From Alphaproteobacteria bacterium (GTDB lineage: Bacteria > Pseudomonadota > Alphaproteobacteria > UBA3830): a DNA stretch of 13,517 nt. The position numbers and the translations under genes are program-made. Positions 6,855 to 13,517 of this stretch are shown in pieces (the first letter of the stretch is position 1; each line of letters begins with the position of its first letter). The DNA is taken from contig BNWE01000033.1 in the NCBI GenBank assembly GCA_025998595.1, positions 1-13,517 of the forward strand, in the 5' to 3' direction. A model generated the notes under the pieces. That model worked only from the letters and a program-made list of their open reading frames with translations, did not search any database and was not told where the DNA came from.

Positions 6855-8109
6855 AGCACGTAGCGCTACTCTTAACTGCTGCTGCATATCTTAATATAGG
6901 TTCGCATTTACCTTCAATAACATCTTTCGAAATTATGACTTCTTCTACATTTTTACTTGAAGGTAGTTCATACATTATATCCAGAAGTACGGACTCCATT
7001 ATGGACCTAAGCCCTCTTGCGCCGGTCTTTCTCTCCAGAGCTAATTTCGCAATGGCCAAAATAGCGTCCTTCTCGAATGTAAGAACTACGTTCTCCATGC
7101 AAAACAATTTCTGATATTGTTTTATGAGAGCATTTTTTGGCTCTGTTAATATGGATACGAGAGCAGCTTCATCGAGATCGTTTAGTGTTGCGATTACCGG
7201 CAATCGACCAACAAACTCAGGAATCAATCCATATTTCAACAGATCCTCCGGCTCCACCTTGGAAAACAGCTCGCCGACTTTTCTTTCGTCCTTGCAACTG
7301 ACTTCGGCGCCAAATCCTATGGAAGATTTATTGCTGCGAGCGGCTATCACCTTGTCCAGTCCAGCAAACGCTCCGCCGCATATGAATAGTATGTTGGTGG
7401 TATCTACGTGCAGAAATTCCTGCTGAGGATGTTTGCGCCCACCCTGTGGAGGTACGGACGATACGGTCCCCTCCATAATCTTCAGCAGAGCCTGCTGCAC
7501 TCCTTCTCCGGATACGTCTCTTGTTATGGATGGATTATCGGACTTTTTCGAAATCTTATCTATTTCATCTATATAGACGATTCCCATCTGGGCTTTTTCT
7601 ACGTTATACTCGGCAGACTGGAGCAACTTCAGGATTATGTTTTCGACGTCTTCTCCCACATAGCCGGCTTCCGTAAGCGTAGTAGCGTCTGCCATTGTGA
7701 ATGGCACATTGATTATTCTCGCCAATGTCTGGGCAAGCAACGTCTTGCCGGTTCCAGTCGGACCAACCAGCAATATATTGGATTTAGACAGCTCCACATC
7801 GCTACTTTTGGAAGAGTGATTTAGTCGCTTATAGTGGTTATAGATGGCTACAGAAAGAACTTTCTTCGCCTTATCCTGACCGATTATATAATCGTCAAGA
7901 GTCTTACAAATTTCCTGCGGAGATGGCAGAGAGCTCTTTCCACTTGGCACGTTATTACTCGGAATATCAGAAATTATTCCGGCACATAATTCTATACATT
8001 CATCACAAATATAAACCGTAGGGCCGACTATAAGTTTTTTTACTTCGTGTTGGGTCTTTCCACAAAACGAACAGCGCAGGGTACTGTCACTGTCTACAAT
8101 CTTTCCCAT
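6853..8109 (-). CDS. clpX: ClpX, unfoldase subunit of the ClpXP protease
   Basis: This 418-aa AAA+ unfoldase feeds proteins to ClpP. The N-terminal zinc-binding domain has C13/C16 and C35/C38 (CSFC...CDEC). Walker A is GPTGTGKT (116-123) and Walker B IVYIDEID (177-184). The GYVG pore loop is at 149-152, the RKH substrate loop at 225-227, the IGF loop that docks ClpP at 264-266, and the sensor-2 motif GARG at 363-366. Everything expected for an active ClpP partner is present and the length is normal. The ATG is preceded by a GGGAGAG ribosome site. In many alphaproteobacteria the order is clpP-clpX-lon. Here clpP is absent from the 481 bases upstream, which hold no gene, so it must be elsewhere in the genome. 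The intact IGF loop predicts that it exists. Secure. Confidence 0.99.
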   Translation of the reverse strand: MGKIVDSDSTLRCSFCGKTQHEVKKLIVGPTVYICDECIELCAGIISDIPSNNVPSGKSSLPSPQEICKTLDDYIIGQDKAKKVLSVAIYNHYKRLNHSSKSSDVELSKSNILLVGPTGTGKTLLAQTLARIINVPFTMADATTLTEAGYVGEDVENIILKLLQSAEYNVEKAQMGIVYIDEIDKISKKSDNPSITRDVSGEGVQQALLKIMEGTVSSVPPQGGRKHPQQEFLHVDTTNILFICGGAFAGLDKVIAARSNKSSIGFGAEVSCKDERKVGELFSKVEPEDLLKYGLIPEFVGRLPVIATLNDLDEAALVSILTEPKNALIKQYQKLFCMENVVLTFEKDAILAIAKLALERKTGARGLRSIMESVLLDIMYELPSSKNVEEVIISKDVIEGKCEPILRYAAAVKSSATC

Positions 8110-8142
8110 CTATCTCTCCCAATATAAAACAGAGCATCCATT

Positions 8143-8172
8143 CTAACATACTATCCACTGTACGCATACAAG
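8143..8172 (-). promoter_or_regulatory. Possible heat-shock (RpoH-like) promoter of clpX-lon
   Basis: On the - strand CTTGTA starts at 8172 and AGTATGTTAG follows after 14 bases. The pair recalls the alphaproteobacterial RpoH pattern CTTGAA / CYTATNTNNG, but the CY is missing and the spacing is slightly short. An overlapping TAGAAT could instead act as a housekeeping -10. Heat-shock control would fit clpX and lon. Weak call. Confidence 0.3.
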
Positions 8173-8519
8173 CTGCACACTATCATAGTATCGCACCAAT
8201 ATTCCAAGAAATACTTAATTTTACTATGTTTTCCGAAGCTAATCTGCTTTTTCTTGAAAACAGAAGCTAAAAAAATCGATGCGCAAAACATAAAGCCATC
8301 GTGCAAAAACACCATCGACTCAGTATATATTAAATCTGCATATTACGAAAGAATAATTGTAAATTTGCTCAACTAATGCAATAGTTTTTTCTAGAGACCA
8401 GATACACCTCACAGCTTTTGAGTAACATCAGAAAGTTCGTGGAATTACAACAGACAGCCATTCATATATTCTTTATTTAATTGGATTTTATAAAATCATC
8501 GGAATCAGAAAAAGGTGCG

Positions 8520-8548
8520 TTGACCTTTTTGTCTTTTTGGTGCATTAT
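8520..8548 (+). promoter_or_regulatory. Promoter of the 1216-aa exported-protein gene
   Basis: TTGACC (8520-8525, 5 of 6 consensus) and CATTAT (8543-8548, 4 of 6) are exactly 17 bases apart. Transcription would start near 8555, giving a leader of about 36 bases that contains a strong ribosome site. Confidence 0.5.
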
Positions 8549-8578
8549 GGGACATATTATGTTCTATATTAGTTAGTC

Positions 8579-8586
8579 AAGGAGGG
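8579..8586 (+). promoter_or_regulatory. Near-perfect Shine-Dalgarno of the 1216-aa gene
   Basis: AAGGAGGG ends four bases before the ATG at 8591. It is the strongest ribosome site in the window and suggests efficient translation of this large protein. Confidence 0.75.
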
Positions 8587-8590
8587 CGAG

Positions 8591-11500
8591 ATGAAGAAGA
8601 GGCTGTTTGTTATTAGTTCTATTGTTATGGCTACTGGATGTGTCCATTGTATGCAAAAAGAGAAAACACCGATTGGGAGTGATGTGCCTGCAGAAGTGAT
8701 ATTGCAAAGTGCAATGTCAGCACTAATCGAATTAGGCGGGATAAAATCTGCACCCGAGCTAAGCCTAGATGCACGTGCGATAGCACAAAGCAATCTTGAT
8801 GCTCTTTTGTTTGGACCGCAATTCCGACGATCAATTTGCAAGCCAATGGTTGTGGACGCCATAGAGCACTGTTCCAATAGGCTTCTGTCAATTGATGGTG
8901 TATTCTCGAGCATAAGTGATGATTTGGTTGGATCAGATGAAATGCAGTATGAAGAGGAGGTAATTTATACTTCCCCCAAAAGTAAAGTTATAGGAATAGT
9001 TTCAGAATTAACCAGATATCCGGTGAATTGCATTGCAGAAATACTAGGAATGGACGACGCTGTCAACACGAGCAATGTCGTTGGCAAAATGATCGCGTCC
9101 ATCAACAATAGCGACACAAAAAAAGAGCAGCTGGAGTACGTGGTTTCTTTGGCGATTTTGTGTTCATATTTCTTTGATAAACACAAAGACACGAACTATA
9201 AAGGCGCAATAAGGCAATACTTAACTAATGAACGTGCCACTTTTTCTCCAGATGAATGTTTAGTTTTCTTTACTTCACTTTTGCTAAATTTCAGAGAAAT
9301 CCCAAGAGAGAAAGAAAAAGAAAGCGCTAAAGAACAAGCTGATGTAAATGCAGCTCTAGACTTTCTCCACAGATTGTTTACTGATAATGATGTTAGAAAC
9401 ATCAGAGAAGCAATGAAGATTGAGTTTCACGCTAGCTTCTTTCCTGAAATAGCAGGATTGTTTCGCAGCAATCGTGATTTACATTCGCTGGAGAGAAAAT
9501 TCTTTATAGACTGCTGTTTTGGAAACTATATCGATATTGTAGCGCTAAATGACATTGTTAATGATATAGGAAATATATGTCCATCGGATTTGAATTGTTT
9601 TTTCAAAAATTCATTCCAGGATAAACGTTTGTGTTTTTCGACGACAACAACGGCTGATCAATATGTCTTGCCAAAAATTCTCCCATCACCGTCTCTGCCT
9701 AACGGTCGTACCAGAAAGATTGTGTTAGCATTCAATGCATTTATCAATATGGTTTGTAGCTATATCGATAGAACTGTTGTTGTTCCAAATGAATCTGGTA
9801 TCGATCCTCTAATCCAAAGTATGTCATTGAAGGAACTTCATAAATCTTCCATTAGAGAGATAAATGCTGATAATTCTAGCATTATAAAAAAGAATCCAAA
9901 TTTGTATAACTTACCGGTAGTTAGTGCGATTTTTCAAAAACAAGATGAGGTAAATGCCTTTCAGCAACGCTTTGTTCTCCTAGATGGAGATTGTAAAAAA
10001 ATGAAGACAGATTTTCCGCTTGTAGCTCTCGCTTTGTATGTGGATCATTTCAATGAACTTGTGGGGAGATGCGCTTCTGAAAATGGCTATTCATATTTGG
10101 CCGAATTAAGCCAAATGGCGCAGCAAAATAGGTTCTCGTTCTCAATAGATTTAAACAAAGCGCGCAATTATTGCTTGTGTACAAAAAATGCGCCGATTGT
10201 GTGCGATGATAGCGATGACGAAAATTCTAGCAGTAGCAGCAGCGATGATGAAAACGATAGCTTCTTTACGTTTGATCCATCCAGCAACTGTCTAAATTAT
10301 CAGGATATGAGACCGCTTAAAGACGCCGCCTTGACTATTGCTAAAAATAACGGAAAAGATCCATACTACGACATGATTGCCAGAGGCAATTTATGCTATC
10401 TCAGAACATTTTTTGAACGACTACTAATGAGAGCTTTAATGCTATGCTCATTGAATATAAAAAATATTACAGATGGAAATAAGGAATTATTAGAGAAAAA
10501 CAATATATGTGGCATGCCTCTGGGGAACGATGTATTTGGACTTGATGAGTTTTCTGTAGATATTCCGCGTGATACTTGCTACACGGATATACTTCCTAGA
10601 ATATATCGTCCGAAAATTGTGAGATTATCTGAAGTACTAGCAGATCTAAAGGATGGAATTAGAATACCAGTTCTGGATAATCATAGGCTAATGATGTTTA
10701 TCAAAAGCACAATTAATAACATGTCAGAAAAATCTCAAAAAAAGAAAGAAGAGCTGGAAGAACTAAAGAAAAAAGAACAGCCTGCAAAAACAAGTAGTGT
10801 AAATATGGAGGAGCTATTATTTTCTGGACACATTGTAGTCCCAGATGATTATGGTATTGAGGCATCAGTATTTTTTGGTTTACGACCACAGCCACCATCA
10901 AGAAAAGACTCCATAAAAAATCTTCTTGTTGAGGACATGGGAGATATAGATTGTGGACATATGCAGCATATATTTTCGTGTAACTCTGACTTCTCAGACA
11001 TCGATGTTCTCAACCCAAATGATTTTGGTGAACAGGTTCTAAGGGTTTTAAATTGGATAAGATCAGATCTTGAGTCTGGTCCCGGAATGTTTTTTAACGT
11101 TGATTTATTTAGATATACACTCTGCAAGTTCTACGGACTTGTGTCAGCAATTGATAGAGATGTTAGCCTTGGAAAACCTGTATGCATTCTCGATATGGAT
11201 AGTTTGACTCAAGTAACTGGATTTCTTTTGCAGTCGCTGCACAGATGCTCCAATGCAAGAATTGAGGGAATTATAAATTCCATAAACTTCCTGATTGATG
11301 CTAATGATTTTAAAGAATTATCCGCAAAAGAAACATTTAGCCTACTAAGCGCTCTTGTTGTAAACGAAATTTTTGTAGAAACTTTTCGTTTTGGCGTAGT
11401 ACACCTTGGCAATCCATATCGTCCTGAAGAAAAAGCAACCTACGAGCCTTATATCGAAAGCGCCAGATGGGTCGCTCTGGCTATGCAAAACCTAAATGGA

Positions 11501-12241
11501 AAGTATGGAATGAACATTGAAGAAAAAGGAGGTTATAATGCACCTAAACTAGAAAAAAGAGATGCCCCTATTGAAGCCCCAACGGAAAGAATTCGACGCA
11601 GAAATAGAATTATAGCTGGAGAGCGCCCGGTAAAAATGCTTAATGAATATCTAAAAAAATTCAAAGAAGAATTCTATAAAAAATTGCCTACGTCACTGAA
11701 GAATAAGATGTCAAATGATGCCAATAATGACGACCAATCTTTTTTTGAGATTGTTAATGAGCTTATGGATGAAGCGATGAAACACTTCTATTTTAAAAAG
11801 ATAACAGAAGATATCTATGGTGCTTTATTGTCAGATATGTTTCAAAAATATACATTAGAATCTGCTACACAAATGGCGACGCCAGATACGACATCACAAA
11901 CACAAAAAATAAATTTTTTGTGCGATATAATGTATCGCTATGGAATGCTAAAAGATACGGCTACTGATATGAGCGGATTATCGCTAGAGTCGATGATAGA
12001 ATCACTCAAGTTGCAGAAGAACTCACCCATGACAATCACTCGCCACATGAACACACAAAAACGTGAGATACGTGGTCCCAGTTCGTCTGTGCCTCTGAGT
12101 GACGATATACTTCCTATGGCAAACAAAGCATTTGAAGCCATGAAGCAACGGCAGATAGAAGCTACGATACGAAGACTAAATGAGCAACTTTTTAAAACTA
12201 TAGAGAAAATGCAAAAAGAATCATTTAAAAAGAAGAAATGA
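8591..12241 (+). CDS. Very large exported protein of unknown function (1216 aa)
   Basis: I do not recognise a family. The N-terminus MKKRLFVISSIVMATGC followed by VHCMQ is a Sec signal: two lysines and an arginine, then a hydrophobic core. Cleavage could be by signal peptidase I after C20, or C17 could be lipidated, since MATGC loosely fits a lipobox. The mature part looks mainly helical and soluble, with no further clear membrane segment, and it is rich in cysteine. Low-complexity parts are an acidic/serine patch at 539-556 with six serines in a row (546-551), a KE-rich coiled-coil-like stretch at about 710-732, basic IRRRNR at 1001-1006, and a C-terminus ending in four lysines. There is no visible catalytic motif, Walker box or repeat family. 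The gene has its own promoter and a very strong ribosome site, and is more A+T-rich than lon and engB. It may be an envelope or host-directed factor, but that is inference. The reading frame is intact over 3.6 kb, so it is a real, maintained gene. Confidence 0.9.
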   Translation: MKKRLFVISSIVMATGCVHCMQKEKTPIGSDVPAEVILQSAMSALIELGGIKSAPELSLDARAIAQSNLDALLFGPQFRRSICKPMVVDAIEHCSNRLLSIDGVFSSISDDLVGSDEMQYEEEVIYTSPKSKVIGIVSELTRYPVNCIAEILGMDDAVNTSNVVGKMIASINNSDTKKEQLEYVVSLAILCSYFFDKHKDTNYKGAIRQYLTNERATFSPDECLVFFTSLLLNFREIPREKEKESAKEQADVNAALDFLHRLFTDNDVRNIREAMKIEFHASFFPEIAGLFRSNRDLHSLERKFFIDCCFGNYIDIVALNDIVNDIGNICPSDLNCFFKNSFQDKRLCFSTTTTADQYVLPKILPSPSLPNGRTRKIVLAFNAFINMVCSYIDRTVVVPNESGIDPLIQSMSLKELHKSSIREINADNSSIIKKNPNLYNLPVVSAIFQKQDEVNAFQQRFVLLDGDCKKMKTDFPLVALALYVDHFNELVGRCASENGYSYLAELSQMAQQNRFSFSIDLNKARNYCLCTKNAPIVCDDSDDENSSSSSSDDENDSFFTFDPSSNCLNYQDMRPLKDAALTIAKNNGKDPYYDMIARGNLCYLRTFFERLLMRALMLCSLNIKNITDGNKELLEKNNICGMPLGNDVFGLDEFSVDIPRDTCYTDILPRIYRPKIVRLSEVLADLKDGIRIPVLDNHRLMMFIKSTINNMSEKSQKKKEELEELKKKEQPAKTSSVNMEELLFSGHIVVPDDYGIEASVFFGLRPQPPSRKDSIKNLLVEDMGDIDCGHMQHIFSCNSDFSDIDVLNPNDFGEQVLRVLNWIRSDLESGPGMFFNVDLFRYTLCKFYGLVSAIDRDVSLGKPVCILDMDSLTQVTGFLLQSLHRCSNARIEGIINSINFLIDANDFKELSAKETFSLLSALVVNEIFVETFRFGVVHLGNPYRPEEKATYEPYIESARWVALAMQNLNGKYGMNIEEKGGYNAPKLEKRDAPIEAPTERIRRRNRIIAGERPVKMLNEYLKKFKEEFYKKLPTSLKNKMSNDANNDDQSFFEIVNELMDEAMKHFYFKKITEDIYGALLSDMFQKYTLESATQMATPDTTSQTQKINFLCDIMYRYGMLKDTATDMSGLSLESMIESLKLQKNSPMTITRHMNTQKREIRGPSSSVPLSDDILPMANKAFEAMKQRQIEATIRRLNEQLFKTIEKMQKESFKKKK

Positions 12242-12262
12242 TATACACACTAAAGACAAGGA

Positions 12263-12302
12263 GTTGGATTTTCATTTTTTCTGGATTCCAACGACCCTTT
12301 TT
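12263..12302 (+). terminator. Weak terminator candidate after the 1216-aa gene
   Basis: GTTGGA (12263-12268) pairs with TCCAAC (12287-12292), and TTTTT follows at 12298-12302. The 18-base loop makes it weak. A second inverted pair, CTCTGGA (12305-12311) with TCCAGAG (12339-12345), lies just beyond. These sit between convergent genes, so one or both may separate the two transcripts. Confidence 0.35.
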
Positions 12303-12444
12303 GCCTCTGGATGATAGCAGTTTCAGTGTTTTCCGCCGTCCAGAGCAATTCTATATCCTTTTTTAAACATACAAATGGAGACAGCGCGATTTCCAAGATG
12401 ACGAGAGACGCCTTTCCAACACGCTTCAGTCATAGGCAAAGTCA

Positions 12445-13326
12445 CTAGTGGCTGTATCGCTGATACTCTTCCATTTGAAATTTCTCGAAATACAATCCGG
12501 AACCACCGATGTACCCCATTTCATTCAAAAAATTCATATCTTCGTCTGTAATTGCAAAATCAAAAACATCTAGATTTTTCTTGATCCGCTCTGGATTAAC
12601 AGATTTTACCAACGGCAATGTATTGTTTTGTAAACACCAGCGCACACACAATTGAGCAACGCTCACGTTATATTTTTCCACAAGTCCTTTTAGAGCAGGA
12701 TGGTCGACAATGTCTCCCCCACCCAGAGGTCCCCACGCTTCGATTAAAATGTTATTTTTCTGACAAATGTCTACAGTTTTCTGATGGATTTGACCAATGT
12801 GATACTCAATCTGGTTGATAGCTGGAACAACTTTTGCTTTTTCCAGCAGATTGCTCAGATAATCGCCCAGGAAATTACTGACGCCGATCGCCTTTGCTCG
12901 GCCATGTTCATATAGTAACTCGAGAGCTCTCCAAGTATCCAAATTAATCTGACTAAAATCCGGAGATTCTTCTCGAATAGTCGGCCAATGTATCAAATAC
13001 AAATCCACGTAATCAATACCAAGATCCGCCAGCGATTGATCAAATGCCAGAAGCGCTTTGTCGTAACTGTGCTCCGTATCCCACAATTTCGTCGTGATAA
13101 ACAGATCTTTTCTGGAAATTCCGCTTTCTTTTATAGCTACGCCAACGCTTTTTTCGTTTCCGTAGATAGCGGCTGTATCGATGTGAGTATAGCCACCATT
13201 CAGAGCAGCAAGTACTGATTTTACAGCAATATCTCCGTCTGGAACTCTCCAGGTACCGAAACCAACAGCCGGAATCGAAATACCGTTAGCCAAACAAAAA
13301 GCTCTATCGGAAAATTTTACAGTCAT
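12445..13326 (-). CDS. Aldo/keto reductase, AKR5-like (2,5-diketogluconate reductase type)
   Basis: This 293-aa NADPH-dependent oxidoreductase with a TIM-barrel fold reduces aldehydes or ketones in the cytoplasm. The catalytic tetrad is complete: D50 and Y55 in HIDTAAIYGNE, K80 in TTKLW and H113 in LIHWP. Cofactor and barrel motifs follow: GVSNF (148-152), INQIEYH (170-176), EAWGPL (196-201) and the NADPH-binding segment VKSVNPERIKKN (240-251), where K241, S242 and R247 fit 2'-phosphate binding. Length and motif order match DkgA/DkgB-type bacterial enzymes; the physiological substrate cannot be read from sequence and methylglyoxal-type detoxification is only one option. The ATG has a GAGGG site seven bases upstream. 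It converges on the 1216-aa gene and shares no operon inside the window. The family is secure, the exact member is not. Confidence 0.93.
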   Translation of the reverse strand: MTVKFSDRAFCLANGISIPAVGFGTWRVPDGDIAVKSVLAALNGGYTHIDTAAIYGNEKSVGVAIKESGISRKDLFITTKLWDTEHSYDKALLAFDQSLADLGIDYVDLYLIHWPTIREESPDFSQINLDTWRALELLYEHGRAKAIGVSNFLGDYLSNLLEKAKVVPAINQIEYHIGQIHQKTVDICQKNNILIEAWGPLGGGDIVDHPALKGLVEKYNVSVAQLCVRWCLQNNTLPLVKSVNPERIKKNLDVFDFAITDEDMNFLNEMGYIGGSGLYFEKFQMEEYQRYSH

Positions 13327-13517
13327 ACCAAGCCCTCACACAGTCTGATCGGATGCTAACACAATTTTTACGAAATACCAAGTGCGTGCCACACAAGCGC
13401 CAATGACTTCGCCACAAGCTTCAATCTATGCGAGATAGACTTGCAACGTCGTAGTGGATCAGTTTCAGCACAGAAAATATCTTCGCAACCTACCAACCGA
13501 TAGCTAAGCAGAAAATA

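Larger units (their letters stand above)
8110..8590. other. Divergent intergenic region, 481 bases, no gene
   Basis: This A/T-rich stretch separates clpX (leftward) from the large exported-protein gene (rightward). It holds transcription signals at both ends. In the middle are a twice-occurring GAAGCTAA (about 8235 and 8262) around an imperfect hairpin, TCTGcTTTT...AAAAcAGA, and related short runs such as GATGCGCAAAA and ATCGTGCAAAAA. No open frame has a credible start, ribosome site and family resemblance, and no tRNA fold was seen. A small RNA cannot be excluded. Confidence 0.5.

Noticed and set aside
8591..8653. Firm lipoprotein call for the 1216-aa protein
   Set aside because: A-T-G-C at the presumed lipobox has Ala in place of the usual Leu/Val at -3. 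An ordinary signal-peptidase-I cut a few residues later is equally possible.
10713..11412. Several short - strand open frames within the 1216-aa gene
   Set aside because: They are antisense to an intact long frame, with no start signals or family resemblance.
3178..12241. Toxin-antitoxin or defence island linking the OTU and 1216-aa genes
   Set aside because: The two genes are 4.4 kb apart, on opposite strands, separated by the clpX-lon operon, and both products are exported. There is no evidence that they act as one system.

Overview
The window looks like part of the chromosome of a host-associated alphaproteobacterium, plausibly of the Holosporales or Rickettsiales type. That placement is an inference. 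It rests on the alphaproteobacterial style of FtsL, ClpX and Lon, on a Sec-exported OTU-type cysteine protease (normally a tool for acting on eukaryotic ubiquitin), on a very large exported orphan protein, and on a palindromic dispersed repeat of the kind common in such genomes. No rRNA, tRNA, CRISPR array, transposase or phage gene was seen.

Layout, left to right. On the + strand: the 3' part of engB (ribosome-assembly GTPase, 5' end outside the window), then ftsL (division protein) with its own extended -10 promoter, then pyrG (CTP synthase) with a good sigma70-type promoter. Just after the pyrG stop lies about 200 bases of dense inverted repeats, including a probable terminator. On the - strand: a 320-aa exported OTU-like protease, a roughly 345-base gap holding a palindromic repeat element, then lon and, upstream of it, clpX. 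These two form a tight operon (clpX first) with no clpP beside it. A 481-base non-coding region carries divergent signals: a possible heat-shock-type promoter for clpX and a clear promoter plus near-perfect Shine-Dalgarno for the next gene. That gene, on the + strand, encodes a 1216-aa exported protein of unknown function. It converges on a - strand aldo/keto reductase. The last 190 bases (13327-13517) show no gene.

How the parts relate: engB, ftsL, pyrG, clpX, lon and the reductase are ordinary cell functions (ribosome assembly, division, nucleotide synthesis, protein quality control, carbonyl reduction). The accessory layer is the OTU protease and the 1216-aa protein. Both have N-terminal export signals with cysteines near the cleavage region, both carry a poly-serine tract, both sit in intergenic-rich, A+T-richer DNA, and each has its own transcription signals. 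They are the best candidates for host-interaction factors, and the OTU protease is the strongest functional novelty here.
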